Below, piece by piece: positions 12,031 through 25,020 of a stretch of 64,000 bases of DNA. The notes under the pieces are model-generated. The model was given only the letters and a program-made list of their open reading frames with translations, did no database searches and was not told the DNA's origin. The DNA is from Monilinia fructicola. Taxonomy: Eukaryota > Ascomycota > Leotiomycetes > Helotiales > Sclerotiniaceae. The stretch spans positions 2,317,001 to 2,381,000 of the forward strand of contig VICG01000009.1 of assembly GCA_008692225.1 (NCBI GenBank), written 5' to 3'. Every line of letters starts with the position of its first letter. The stretch's first letter is position 1. A program made the position numbers and the translations under genes.

Positions 12031-15003
12031 AATATATTCTTCTATTTTATTTAAAATAAATATAAAGTTTTTAAAGAATATATACTTTAAACAATTCGAA
12101 TCTTTTTAAATAAACACATATGATTTCTCTATTAAATTATAATATTAAAAACCTCTTCTAAATATATACTAATTAGTTTTCTCTTACTTAAAGTTTCTTA
12201 AACGTAATATTTCTTTTTTATAAATTCGTTTAATACTTTTTTAAATTTTTTTACTTTTATAATTATACTTTAAAAAACTATAATAATAAAATTAATATTA
12301 TATTCTTATAATAATTAAATAATCGTTATAAAAGCTTCTATTAGCCCTATAGACTTTATATACTATAAGTTTATAGAACTAGTATTATATATAAGTAAGA
12401 GTTTAACTTCTACTAGCCCGTTAATAAGTATATAATTATATCTAGAATTATATTTACTATTACGATTACTATTATTATTAGGTTTTTATTCTTATTTAAA
12501 TAATCTTTTATATTATTTTATATTTTATCTATGCTATTTATTCTATTATTACGTATTCTATTATATATATTCTATCTACTCTACCTATAGACGTATTCTA
12601 TTTTTACGTACTCTATTATATATATTTATATTCCATCCACTCTACCTATAGACTATTCTATCCTACCCATCTATTCTACTCGAGTATATATTCTATCCTT
12701 CTGCCTTTAGGGCTAGTCCACATATCTATGAATTCCATCTATTCTACTTTTACCTCTCCAATCTCTCCTACTACTAAGATTATATATATACCAATCATAA
12801 ATTCATCTCCCTAGCGAAGGTTACCATCTACCAAAACTTGTCTCGGACGTTTTTATGCGCATTTGAGTAACTTCCCAAAAGCCTCTTTTGGTTAACAGAT
12901 GACAATTAGAAGTCCACATAATTACATACGGAGTACGATACAGTACAGAGTATATCTGCCGAGCTAGCTATGTACCTAGTAAGTATCTTTCAATCGACGT
13001 ATCTACTTGTACTATCTACCCAATTCCAAGGTTCCAAGGTTAACCTTAAAGATAAAAAGTGTTTATTATACTAGTACTAATTAAATTTATGTTAACCTTG
13101 GGAGTCTTGAGAAAACTCTTGTATATGGATGTGAAAGTTTATATAGTATTTATAGTATTTATATAGTATTTATATAGTATTACCCGCTATTTTATCATTA
13201 CACATATCACATACCAACATCAACATCAACATCAACATCAACATCAACATCAACATCAACATCAACATCAACATCCAACATCCCAAATTCATTTCATCTT
13301 CCCACCTACCTAATCCCATAAGAACCATCCACCATCCACCATCCATCCATCCATCCATCCTTCCACATCAACATCAAACGTCCGTTCTTCCCAAAACTCT
13401 CCACGTCGTCTGTCCAAACTCCAAAGTCCAAACCTTCTTCACTCTATCTCCACTCTCCTAACCTATAATGCACTTCCCATCCACAACCCGTCTGTGCCAC
13501 CACACCTTATCCTGTACCTTATTCCTTATTCCTCCCTCGCCTCTTCCCATGCCATCCCATCCATAACTCTATCTTGCAAATCTTCTTCGACCCCTACCTC
13601 AAGGGTAACCCAAGAAAAGCGAAAAATCCATCCGATCATTGAGTACGGAGTATGACATTACCGATTCATGTGTTAAATCCCTGACTCGATTTACTTATAT
13701 CAAGACTCAGTCGGGGGCCCGGTTTGGTCGATCGGTATCACGAATAATATAATCTACCTTACAGTAGCAACGTTATAACTATAAAAGACGAAGGAATGTA
13801 GATGGGATTATAGATTTGTATACGAGTCAATCAATACATTATCGAATCTCCTCTCATCATCTCTTATATACAGAGTCAATAAAATAAATACATTATCGAA
13901 CCTCCCTCACATCATCCAATTAAAGAAAACGACGACTACCTCCACTACCCCAGCCCAGCAGCCCAGCGCTTACCCTACCCAACCACTACCGAGCCCTCTC
14001 CGACATACACAGCGCCTACAATCCCATCCTCCAATCACCACCCCTAACCTTTTATCACATACATATCCGTATATCCATAAATGGCCAAACCTTTACAGTA
14101 TCCTTTAATTCATCATCAATCCCAATCCAAGGTTATCCATGATCCATCCCAACACCACAAACCAACCCAACCCAACCCAACCTCTCTCCCCCCTTTAAAA
14201 ATACAAACCCCCCTAACCTCACCTCTTATAGCCAAAGAGCACTCGATAGATAATACACAGGTAGACAAGTAGGTAAATACAGCAAATACTCCAGAGCCAC
14301 CCGATGTAAGCAAAACCCGACAAAACCTCCAAACGCCTAGCCCATTCGCCAACCTCCAAATGTATAGAGTCCAAACAAACAAACAAATGTGATAAATACC
14401 CTCGCTCCCTTTCTGACCACAGTAGCAAGGATTCCATTAAGATTAAGGTTAAAGCGGAATGAACGTGCGCGCTCTCCCTGTTGGGTGTTAGGTCCGGTGG
14501 AGTGGAGTGAGGTGAGGTGAGGTGAGGTGAGGTGAGTTCACGGACTGCTTGGATTCAATGGGTTGGGATGAGAGGCGAAGGAAGGGGATGGGAAAACGTG
14601 GTGACCTTGTTTGTTTTGTTTGTTTGTTTGTTTGTTTGTTTGTTTGGATCACCAATGGATGAATAAACGGATGGGTAAATGATTAGTTAGGTAATTTGTA
14701 TTTATTGATTTCTTTCTTATTTCTTATATACTTTTTGTATTCTATATAATATATAATAAGAGTTTACAAATTTTGAGGTTTGGATTTATTAAAGGGGGGG
14801 AAGCGGCGGGGGGCTTGGGGGTAGGATGATTGATTAATTCATATTGGTGGTTTATTAGTATAGTATAGTATAATATAATTCGAGGAATTACTCGAGTAGT
14901 ATAATATAACCTTAGTAATTAAATATAATAATATATAGATAAAAAGAGATTGGAAATGAAAATAAGAGATAATTTTTTTAGGGATTTCTTCTCATAGGGT
15001 TGA
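12031..15003. other. AT-rich, then C-rich gene-poor region
   Basis: 12031-12800 is strongly AT-rich and probably decayed repeat DNA; a duplicated block of about 65 bp containing CTCTACCTATAGAC lies at about 12570-12660. An (ACATCA)n run fills about 13215-13275. 13900-14270 is C-rich simple sequence, GGTGAGGTGAG repeats lie at about 14505-14535 and (TTTG)n at about 14606-14646. No open frame is convincing. Confidence 0.45.
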
Positions 15004-15006
15004 AAT

Positions 15007-15089
<83 letters not shown>

Positions 15090-15118
15090 TTTGTTTATTC
15101 ACTTATTTATTTATTTAC

Positions 15119-15173
<55 letters not shown>

Positions 15174-15281
15174 TCTATTTATCTATTTATTATTTATCTT
15201 AATTTCTATTTATTCATTTATCTATTTATCTATTTATCTATTTATTTATTTATTTATTTATTTATCTATTTATTTATCTAT

Positions 15282-15356
<75 letters not shown>

Positions 15357-15640
15357 TTATTTATTTATTTATTTATTTATTTATATTTATTTATTTATTT
15401 ATTTATTTATGTATTATTTATGTATTTATTTATGTATTATGTATTTATTTATGTATTTATGTATTTATTTATATTTTATTATGTATTTATTTATGTATTT
15501 ATTTATATGTATTTATTTATGTAATTTATTTATGTATTTATTTATGTAATTTATGTATTATTTATTTATTTATGTATTTATTTATATATTCATTTATGTA
15601 TTCATTTATATATTCATTCATTCATTCATTCATTTTTAAG
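15004..15640 (+). repeat. Very long (TTTA)n tetranucleotide microsatellite
   Basis: About 600 bp dominated by TTTA units, nearly pure at 15004-15160 and 15236-15405, then drifting to TTTATGTA and TTCATTCA variants toward 15640. The open frames (YLFI repeats) only reflect the repeat in its three phases. Confidence 0.95.
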
Positions 15641-18599
15641 TCGATAAGTAATGCTTAAAAAATTCGATCCCGAACGCACACCTGGGCACCCTAAGGCTAA
15701 GGTTATAAAGCTACAAAATTAAGTATGATTCGGTGAATTGGACGAGGATATGAATCCGGTTGGGATGCATTCCCCAAAACAATTCTTCTCATCTCAAGAA
15801 TACGCGAATATAGATGAAACCAAACCTGTTTGGAGATGGGGAAAAAGGGGGGTGATAATTCCCAATCAAGAGTCTTCCGTCTGCTACCTCGGTTAATTCG
15901 TTGGTTCTATGGGATTCTTTCTGGTTGTATTTATTTGTGTGATGGTCTAGGTAGATTGAGGGTTGGGTTTTTGTTATGTTGGTTGATCTTGATGGTGGTG
16001 ATTACCGACTACAAAGTACAGTCAGTATCCATCGCTTTGAGGATTTCAATATCTTATCTGAAAGTTTCGGATCTTTGAGATTGAGTACCTACCATGTAGG
16101 TTGGTTGGCTCTGTTTGTTGGAATGGACTTTAAGGCAAGATATTGGCTTTTTTTCGTCGGAATAATCTTCGAGGCGAGATATTAACTCCGTCGTTGGAAT
16201 AGTCTTCAAAGAGAGATCGAGTTTGATCTTATGATTCATGCCAAGATAGGTTTTCCTCTATAGCCAAACTCAACTGATTAGCTTCGTTCGTGAATAGTCT
16301 TCTGGGAAATCGGCGGAATGGAGAAACATTGGATGAAGCTGCGTTTGAACTGACGGTTATCTTGTTTCTCTTAATTGAAGATCTGGCCCGGGATTTGGGG
16401 ATGGGGATGAGGATGGGGATGAGGATGGGGATGGGGATGGGGATGGTGATTTAGAGTATGGGTTGTTGGATTTACGGTGTGTTCAACTAGTTAACTCTTC
16501 AATTCTGCTCGAGTTTACGTTTACTGTCTCATCGAGTAGTCTCTCGTGATGGGGATCATTTTGTGTATGGATATGTTGATTCAGAGGGCTTTGGATTGAT
16601 AGAGAGTCCTGTAAACTTTAAACTCATCTCTTTATTTCATCACTTGAGACAGTGTGCAAAAGATGTTGCAAAGTTGCAGAAAGTCAGTTGGGAAACTGGG
16701 CTGTGATGGGCATTCATCTGAGGTGATGATAGGTTGAGTGTTATCTTGACTCCGAAGGTGCTGACAAATAAGATCAGGAGACCGTGAGGAGGTTCTTCCA
16801 TGATGAGTTCCTTGTAATGCTTTTGTTTGGGTGGATTTTTAGGATAAATTCAATTTTTTTGGTCTTTTGCAATTGCAGACTGGCGATTGGAGATTGGAGA
16901 ATGGAGAATGAGAGAACCGGGTATCTCTCATCTGCTCCTGTCATATCTTTGTGTTGGTATTAACTTGGTTAGTTAAAGTGTAATTACTTAAATCTTGTTT
17001 GTTATAATCATCATTTTTCTTTTCCATGTAATCTATGGAATGAAGGACGACTTTATAGACCCGTGGACGTCCTCGAGGTGCTAGTACGCCTAATACGGTT
17101 AGGCTTATAATTCGTACAGCAACTCGAATGTCACATGATCCATGGTCCGGCACTTTGAGTTCTTCGCTCTACTTCCCTTGTTTTTGATGCGGTTGTGCAT
17201 AGGCTGTTTGTGCGATAGGACATAGATGCGGAGGGTGCTTTTGTTTCTATGGGGTGTTTTTCGTTGGTGTGATTTTCGCTTTGTGGTGATAGGGGGAGGT
17301 TGTAAATTTTATCGCCTACCTACCTGACACTAACTCCACATGTAGCATCGAACTACAAAAGTTTGTTGCCAATATTCTTTCGTCTTCCACACTATCATCA
17401 CTTCGTTTTGCTTCCAGAGTAAATCCTCTATTTCATCGCGCATTCTTTGATATTTTAGCAAAGTCATTTCTTTTATCTGTATAGACTTAAAAGATCTTCA
17501 ATATCTCACATCTATTAGATAATAGCAAATACCTAATATTTCTAAAACTTTCAAACAACCATTCCTCTTTACATACCTTAAATCCCTACAGCACTCATTC
17601 CAATCTCTCTAAACCCCTCGAAAACAATCAAAACATCATCTACCTTCATGATAGGCCCCCGATGTTCCAGCAACGTGACTACCTCTCCCTCCCGCGGAAC
17701 TAGCAAGATTCTATATTGAAGGATTGCCATCACGGAAACGTGCCCGTTGTTCTCTCACATCGACTTTCATTGTTTTCCGCTTCTTCCTTGTTCTGGATGA
17801 TCTGTGATGGATTGGTGCGGTGAATAGGCGTCGTCTATTCAGGGTGGACAGGATGCTTTATTGCTCTTTTATGGGATTGCTGGGCTTGTCTTGTCGTTTA
17901 TGTCTCAAGAGGCAATATCATGTCATGTGATATATGAAACTGACACTTAGGCGCAAAGAATAGGTTAATATTTTGGGATCTTGGTCACGGTATCAGAAGT
18001 AGTCTGGTAAATTGTTACGTCACGTTCTTGGTAAGTTGTACTAAGACCTCAGGTGTGATGCCGGTTTCCTGTCGCGAAGTTCTGGGTGGGTTTGGATGTT
18101 CTATTTTTTGTAGATGTTGATATAGATTTGATATAGATGTTGATATAGATGTTTGATGTCGATGTTGATGTCGATGTAGATGTAGACTGAATGGATAATT
18201 GTGATTATGGTCCTACTCTTGGATTGATTTGGTAGGAGGGCCATGGACGGCTTCACATTTGGTAGATTTCTTGGCTGCACCTAAGGATAATTGCGATACT
18301 ACTGTGCATTATAGGGTGAGAATGGGGATGAGAAATTCGCGGTGAATGTTTGAGGGTCGAGGGTACGTTGGGATGGCATGGGAAGATGGTGATTGGGTGT
18401 AGAAGGAGGATACTCATTAAGCAAATTTCCTCGGAGATTAATGTCGGATTTCACTTTTATATATAATACTAGCGTGCGAAGGAAGTTTACCCCGCTTTTG
18501 AGCTTAAAAGAACTTGAAGGAAATAATTTTGAAAGTTCTCTTGATCTATACAACAAAAACCACAACCACAAACCACCAACAACAACAACAAGCCTCAAG
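15641..18599. other. Gene-poor region upstream of the 18.6-kb gene
   Basis: Mixed-composition DNA without a supported gene. An imperfect internal duplication lies at about 16120-16215 (GTYGGAATAGTCTTC-type units), (GGGGATGA)n at about 16396-16445, and GATGTTGATATA repeats at about 18110-18190. The frames at 15830-16185 have no start context or domain and overlap one another. Confidence 0.4.
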
Positions 18600-19282
18600 A
18601 TGGCAGCATCAGTAGATACTGCCCTCTTGCTACAAGCAATAAAAGAGAAAGTCCTTAAAGAAGGTGATGATCAAGGAGAAATTGATGAAGAAATTTATGA
18701 TTCTGAATTCGATGTTGCTAAACAGAGACTGAAGAGAAAGAAGCCTGATGATAGCTCATATGAGCATGACATTAGACTTGCGCATACTTTATGCAGATTC
18801 TTTTTGTAAGTTTCTTGTGTGTAGATTGATTTGTTAAGCGGAAAAGACTGAATAAATTGATAGGGGGAACCAAAAGACTGATTACGCACGCCGAACAAGT
18901 CTTTCCAGAACTTTTCGAAAATACTTGAAGAACCAAAGTTGGAAAACATACAAGAGGCTCCAAAGCCAAAGACACACCAAAGATTCCAGATGCTCAGGGA
19001 CCAGCTCCTGTGGCACCACCTCCACCTCCACCTCCACCACAGTTTCCAGGTCAAATGCTTGCTGGTATGCCATTGGACGCCTTCCTAGCAATTCAAGCTG
19101 TCGATGCAGAGCTTGCTCGACATATTTTTGATACTTACGAAAAGAAAGCTGAGAGACTAGCTGCCGAAAAGCTGGCTCTCGAGAAATCCGCTGCCGATCA
19201 ACTCACTGCTGAGGAATCCCCTGCTAAGCACCTCGCCACGTCAGTCGTCAAGGTTGAAGAGACTTTGACGGATTCAGGTTGA
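18600..19282 (+). pseudogene. Unrecognised Pro-rich/coiled-coil protein gene, frame-broken
   Basis: The start at 18600 has a good context (CAAGATGG). Exon 1 (18600-18805) encodes MAASVDTALLLQAIKEKV and an acidic/basic helical stretch, and ends at a GTAAGT donor. A probable acceptor is the TAG ending at 18863. Downstream coding-like pieces follow one another in three frames: THAEQVFPELFE, then LEEPKLENIQEAPKPK, then a proline run (APPPPPPPPQFPGQ) and a charged helix (ELARHIFDTYEKKAERLAAEK) to a stop at 19282. Breaks fall at a G run after the acceptor (18863-18867), near 18915-18925 and near the CA repeat at 18970-18978. I do not recognise the family. It could be a live gene with sequence errors or a true relic. 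Confidence 0.4.
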
Positions 19283-19990
19283 GATCCAGATTACAAGAAG
19301 AGATAGGAGGAGCCCCTGGAGGAAGCTCCTGAACCTCCAAAGACTGGTGATTGGAGGGAAAAGAGACTAGGGCGGTGGTGAATTCTGAAGATGTGACTTG
19401 ATGACTGTATGATTCCGGAAGGAACATGATACATCCTGAGGGATAGTTATCGATGAACCTGCTTTTCAAGCAAGGGTGATTTGCTTTTCGAGCATTTCAC
19501 ACATCAAATCAGTACTTTGGACAACTTTGAGAGTTTAAGGAATTAAGGGAGCTAATGAGTATAATACCTTTACTGGTAGATATCTTTTTGTTATTGACTT
19601 CGCCATGTGACTTCGTGGTGAATTGTGTCTTTGGATGTCATTTTGTGATACGTCATGTTTATATCGTGTTCTATTGTCCTTATTTGATAATCCAGGTTCC
19701 TCAAAACAAATACCATACTTCAAACTGCATTCATACATCTCATACGTTCATATCGAAATCGTAGCTCATTCACACTAAACCCAAGATCATCTCCACCTTT
19801 GCATTAAGTCTTGTATCCGCAGCACCCGTGCATCATCCTTCTCCCGGCCCGTCACATCACACCTGCGTTCTGCATTCAAATCTCGAGTTGTCGAAATCTT
19901 GACGAGCATGCGATTGGCCAACATACGAAGGCGGAAAGACAAATACATGTTCATGCTTCTGAACTTTATTGAGGAGTTGATCAGGCACTA
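19283..19990. other. Intergenic, no gene seen
   Basis: Follows the broken gene at 18.6 kb. Overlapping short frames on both strands (19535-19764) have no features that favour either one. Confidence 0.4.
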
Positions 19991-20179
19991 TCACATGAGA
20001 TATATGTTAGGACGGATATGAGACAGAGAGATACATGAGGAAGGGAACCAACAGTTCGGCGCATACTGGTTTCTTATCATCATCTTCATAGTCAAGTAAG
20101 AGAGTACAAGACCTATGAGACTCATGAGACAAGTAATGATGCCAAAGCATATGGCGACAATTGTATCCTGATCCAACAT
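19991..20179 (-). CDS. Possible small single-pass membrane protein (62 aa)
   Basis: The frame starts MLDQDTIVAICFGI, giving a short acidic lead and then about 23 hydrophobic residues (IVAICFGIITCLMSLIGLVLSYL) followed by KMMIRNQ. This resembles the N-terminal anchor of many unnamed fungal proteins. The remainder is polar, with one Trp and two Cys. It could be the first exon of something longer, although the plus-strand neighbourhood offers no obvious partner exon. Evidence is composition only. Confidence 0.3.
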   Translation of the reverse strand: MLDQDTIVAICFGIITCLMSLIGLVLSYLTMKMMIRNQYAPNCWFPSSCISLSHIRPNIYLM

Positions 20180-20239
20180 TTTGAATGTTTTGAAAAAGCT
20201 GGAGGCAAAATTAGGCTTAGGCTATGATTGAAGGAGATA

Positions 20240-20400
20240 AATTGATGTAAGGCTGACCGGTTGAAGGAGATGATTATGAAATGTAAGGCTGACAAGTCGA
20301 AGGAGATGATTATGGATGTAAGGCTGACAAGTCGAAGGAGATGATTATGGATGTAAGGCTGACCGGTTGAAGAAGATGATTGATACAAGGCTGACAGGTT
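20240..20400 (+). repeat. Minisatellite of about 36 bp, 4-5 copies
   Basis: Tandem units of the form ATGTAAGGCTGAC + AAGTCGAAGGAGATGATTATGG, with ACCGGTTGAAG variants at the edges. The two middle copies are nearly identical. The minus-strand open frame across it is repeat-driven. Confidence 0.8.
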
Positions 20401-22459
20401 GGCCAGACTGTATAAAGGCTGTTTGTTGACTGATCGGTTGACTGCTTTGTATGCAACCAATAATCCTAACAGGTGCTAGCTGGTAAAGAAACCAGAATCT
20501 TGAATTCCAAAGATCTTGATTGAAGTCAAGAAGATCTGAATATGTTGTCTGAACTACAGAACCTTTTCATTGAAGGGAAAAATCTTCGACTTTATAAGGG
20601 AACCGCAGACAAAGTTGTCTGAGGTGATTTCAACATCAACCCCGCCCTGTACAGTCAGTATACAGTGTACCTGTTGGTCTTCTATTGCCAATCGGCCACG
20701 ACTCAAGACTTTATCCATCAATCCAATAGATTCGGAAAGAGTTGAGCCACTCAGATGTTGTGTTGAAGTGGCGCTTACTTACCACATAACACTTCACAGG
20801 GTAAGGTTACACGAGGCCCCGGGTGCCCCGCTATAAGGGACCACGTCGTAAAGCCTTGAGTGGTAAGGTAACTTACATGGTGGAACAGACCTCCTAAACT
20901 TTAAGGGGTCACGGTGTTTCTGTAGACGTAAGCCCTTGAGGTTTATAGAATTACTTTTGCCATAAGGTTGATTCTAATGATTTTGAGGAGAGAAGAGCAA
21001 GGCAATAGCCGTACCTTGGTAGATTTAAGTAGAGGTAGAGCGGTTCAAGGTTAGCCGTTTTATTAGGGTTATAACCTTAGAAAACACACTCCTCATGACC
21101 TTATATCCATCGATCTTTATAAAGATGTTATCCCTTGTAGTCAGCTGAAATCAATACGGAGTACTTTGTTGCTGAGCTTTTTCTCACGGGAGTCCTTCTT
21201 GTGTAAGGTAGATTAATCAAATTTCTCGGTCGTCCTTTAGTCCTATAGAGCTACCAGGGTTTCTATCGTGTTTTGGTAATATGGACCTGCCCAGTGGTGG
21301 GATATGATACATGATAGTTCTATCTTATATGGATAACCTTAAAACTCAGGTTTGGAAATCCCCCGGCCAAATGGGATTTCGGATGAGGAGGTATTTCGGG
21401 CAGTGTATGGGAGGGATGAAATGGTTGGTTGAACAAAGATTACGGTAGAACGGTCACATTCCGATGAACGCTCAATCAACGTCTCAAAAACAGCCACGCA
21501 CACATGCGTATGCATAAGCCTCGATATATATCCCGTAACTGCATGCCCAAACACAAGGCTATGAGATCCCGCGTTCGAAGGAAAACCCCCGAATACAGTC
21601 AGTCCCGCAGGTTAGGGTCAGCAGTCTATTCCAACAACCTGGAAACCCAACACAGCAAATATGGTAAGGCTAGTCCGTGACATTGATGTAACACAACATT
21701 ATCAGCATCGAAGAAGAACTCCTGAATGATTCAAAAACGTATATGGACAATTTAAGATATATAAATTCGATGATCCAATAATAGATTTAAAAAAAGACTT
21801 AGGTTATTGAGATATCGTATTCAAGCGGTGCTTATAGGTTCACAGGGTACTTTTGGTAATATGAACGTTGTATAACCTTTAAAGAATGAATCCATAGCTT
21901 CAACAGCCCGCTACATTTACCAGCTACGCGAATAAGCTTCGCCAACATCTACTCACATACAGTCCTTTACTGTAATTAGACATCATTGATGGATAACCTA
22001 ATGCGAGATGCACGTGAACCGAATATCTAACGCTAGATCAATTTCAAAAACTCACTTTGTCATCTCAAACAACTACCTCATTACTAGAAAGCTTTCAATG
22101 AGAAATTGACTTTTTATAGTCTGTAATAAGATTACGACTTTAAATATCTAGGAATATATAACGGAGCGACAGCACAAAAGAATAGGTCAAAAGAAACGAC
22201 AGCGCACGTCAGTATTTTCAAACCATTATATTAAGTTCCACAAGTCTCAATAAAATAAACCTCATTTCCTATCCCCGAAAAGGATTCAGAAATGTATACT
22301 CTAAAGAGGTTCTCTCAATTTCCTACCCCCGAAAGAGGTTTTCTGCCGAAACATCCACCAACTCTATACCATATATGCTCGCCCCCTTCTTAAATTCATC
22401 TTCATCTGGAATCATACTTTGACCACAAGATATTTGGTTTGGTACTCTACCCACCCAAT
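20401..22459. other. Intergenic region, no supported gene
   Basis: About 2 kb of mixed composition with only short, unfeatured frames (20570-20836, 21339-21554). Several blocks contain CCTTA/TAAGG-rich sequence around 20800-21100. I see no repeat boundary or RNA gene. Confidence 0.4.
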
Positions 22460-23704
22460 TCAATTGGCGGTTTGCCTACTATTATTGGATCGATTCTGCG
22501 AAACACCGGATTGAATCTTAGTCTTGTTGGTGGAAACTGTAACCTGTTCTTGGATGGCAGGCGAAGGTAATTCGTTTGCCGAAGAGCCTAATTCTGAACT
22601 CGCTCGAATTTCCGACTCGAGTCGTCCCTGCTCTGCCTCTCTCCTTAAAATCAATCGCTGTGCCATCAAACCACTTCTTTTTGACTTGTAGAACATCTGT
22701 TGATGTTAAAGTCCTAACTCCTTTGTTGTATCTTTGTTTCTTCCATAATTTCTCATGTTTATGCAAATATGTCGCTTCTGCAGCAACGTATAGATTCCAT
22801 GCATCAAGTATTGCTACCATATCAGCACGGCCAATAGTCGAAATTGGTACCTTCATCTTTTTATGACTCTTCACAGCTTTCTGGATATGACCTACAAATT
22901 CCCAAAAGCGCGGAAGATCAGAGTGGTTGTTGTCTATCAAGAGTTCTTCGTAGTGCTTTTGGTCTTGACTACGTATCGTGACATTCTGTCTCTTTTCCAC
23001 GACATCGAATAAAAGTCTGTGGGCTCCAAGGTGAAAATCGCTTATGCGAGGCATATCAACGTGCCGATTGCCCAGTTTAAAGTGCATTGCTAATGATACA
23101 CAATATGATATGAATGATGGGTTTACCATATGGTATCTGAAAGACTGGTAGCCATATGACACGAGCGAACTCAGCGCATAGTCGAGTAGCCATATTTGTG
23201 TTCTCTATATGTTGACCATTGGCATTAGTTCCGTAATCTCTCGTCATCGTCGTAAAGTCTTGATCTTCTGGCAATAAATCTGCAGGAGCAACCACAAAGG
23301 ACCTCAAAGAACTTAGTCCAGAGACTAATTTCTTCGCTGGAAGTATCCTTCAAGACGAGCTCATCATCTGTAGACCAATCTGTTGCGATGAGATTGTCAA
23401 TATCTTGGCTGTCGCAATACCACGGCAGAGGCCTATCTTCACTACTGTTCGAGTCAGAAGATTCTGTTTCTTCATTCTCTTCATCATCCTCATCCTCCTC
23501 ATTCTCTTCAGAGTCGGTATCTTCTTGGTGTCTTAATCTCTTTTGCTTCTTCCTTGGAACTGATTCGTCGGAATCTGATGTTGGCTTGCTGCGTTTGGTT
23601 CCAGCATTCGACTTTGCGCGTGGCTTGGATTTGCCAGATCTTTTCTCATTCGAGGAATTCTTGATTTGCGATTTAGATCGCGGTGCTGGTGGATGTTTAG
23701 CCAT
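22460..23704 (-). CDS. Unrecognised nuclear-type protein with acidic N-terminus, frame-broken
   Basis: The start at 23704 (MAKHPPAPRSK) leads into about 50 residues rich in K, R and S with clear nuclear-localisation-like clusters (RKKQKRLR), then an E/D/S-rich acidic tract. A compact region follows (LPWYCDSQDIDNLIATDWSTDDE, VAPADLLPEDQDF, YGYQSFRYHMVNPSFISYC, DFHLGAHRLLFDVVEKRQN, DLPRFWEFVGHIQKAV) and a charged C-terminal helix (RLILRREAEQGRLESEIR). The pieces lie in different frames with switches near 23310, near 23140 and near 22684 at an A run; the last frame ends at 22460. Total length would be roughly 415 residues. I do not recognise the domain. It is divergent from the gene at 23979, with only about 275 bp between starts, so they may share a promoter. 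Confidence 0.55.
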
Positions 23705-23978
23705 TTTGACTGATGGCTTCTGAAACTGTAGGTTGTTGTTATGTTTTGTTTGTGGTTATGACACTTATCCGCGACTAGTGTTGAAAATAAAAACAATCGA
23801 CGAGGACGTCAAGTTAGCTTGAACCAATCAAAAGCATTCCTGTGAATTCATTCAATTTCCCCTCACTTTTTAAACAAATTCGCTTTTTATGATCACTACC
23901 TAGTATTGTAGTTCCCCCATATTTGATCTCGCGATCTGAGTGATTGAACAAAAACAAATTTTCAAACCATCATACAAC

Positions 23979-24803
23979 ATGGCCAAAGAACCAATATCGA
24001 TGTCAACCTCTACGGAGATTTGAATCCAAGCAACCCGATTATAGAAGCAGATAAGACAGTATTCAATGCTGGAACGAATACGTTGCATCCTGCGTTTGAG
24101 CAGGATAAGGAACAGAAGGAAAAGAAGACATGTATCTCGGCACGGGTCAATAGATCTGGAGATGTTTTACCAGAGCTACCTAAGAAGCAATCAAGATCAT
24201 TTGATGAAGCATTTGTCGGCAAAGAAGATTCCGAGCCAGAATAAAGACGTCCAAAAGCTGTCAAACAATCAAGACATCGAGCATCTGTTGATCATCACGA
24301 TACTCGCTCTAGCAGATCAAGCCGTCAAAAGATTGTTGATCATTCAGCAGTTGATGATTTAGAGAATGCTTCTAAGCATTCTAGATCAAGTCGTCGAATG
24401 ATTGTTGATCGTTCAGAAGTTGATGAATTAGAGAATGCTTCTAAGCGTTCTAGATCAAGTCGTTGGAAGATTATGGATCATTCAGCAGTTGATGATTCGG
24501 AGAATGTTAAGCATTCTAGATCAGAACGTCAAAAGATTGTTGATCATTCAGCAGTTGATGATTTAGAGAATGCTCTTAAGCATTCTAGATCAAGTCGTCG
24601 AATGATTGTTGATCGTTCGGTGGTTGATGATTTAGACGATGATGTTGACCAGCGACCACGCGATTTTACTTCAAAATTCAACCAAGTATCAAACTGGTAC
24701 TCGGGGCAGATATCCAATTCATAAGATATGCGCAAGTTGTGGTCAAGATGATCACTTAAAATTTCATCCTTCGTGTCCAAACTACGGTGCATCGCGCCGG
24801 TAG
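23979..24803 (+). CDS. Unrecognised protein with 23-residue tandem repeats and a Cys/His C-terminus, frame-broken
   Basis: A start at 23979 (MAKE...) is followed within a few codons by a switch to the frame reading NIDVNLYGDLNPSNP. That frame runs to an in-frame TAA at 24242-24244, continues beyond it as RRPKAVKQSRH, and passes through five copies of a 69-bp unit (about 24300-24645; one copy is 66 bp) encoding SRSSRRMIVDRSEVDELENAS-type repeats. All copies are multiples of three, so the frame is kept through the array. After about 24690 a third frame gives YPIHKICASCGQDDHLKFHPSC and ends at TAG 24801-24803. The Cys/His spacing (CX2CX4HX3HX2C) is knuckle-like but not the standard CCHC spacing. 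No family is recognised. Divergent partner of the gene ending at 22460. Confidence 0.5.
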
Positions 24804-24889
24804 ATGATTGATATCATGAAAGAATATTGTTGGGGTGGGGACAGGGAAGCAGAGTAGAGGTTTTTGGAATGGTATGTTTTTTCTTAGAG

Positions 24890-25020
24890 ACATGGCTGTA
24901 CGAGGGGATGGAATGATATGTCCTTTTTCGAAGGCATAGAAGTAGTGACTGATATGACCTTTTTCGGAGGCATGGAAGTAGTGACTTATATGACCTTTTT
25001 CGAAGGCATGTTGGTAAGGG
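24890..25020 (+). repeat. Minisatellite of about 36-39 bp, 3-4 copies
   Basis: Degenerate units containing CTTTTTCGAAGGCAT followed by GGAAGTAGTGACTTATATGAC. Three copies are obvious at about 24920-25010, with a diverged one upstream at about 24885. Confidence 0.75.

Noticed and set aside
13170..13358. 62-codon minus-strand frame rich in LMLM
   Set aside because: Translation of the (ACATCA)n repeat.
15000..15549. Open frames of 174 and 152 codons made of YLFI repeats
   Set aside because: Translations of the TTTA microsatellite in different phases.
20122..20460. 112-codon minus-strand frame with repeated SALHFIIISF
   Set aside because: Encoded by the 36-bp minisatellite; no evidence of expression or homology.
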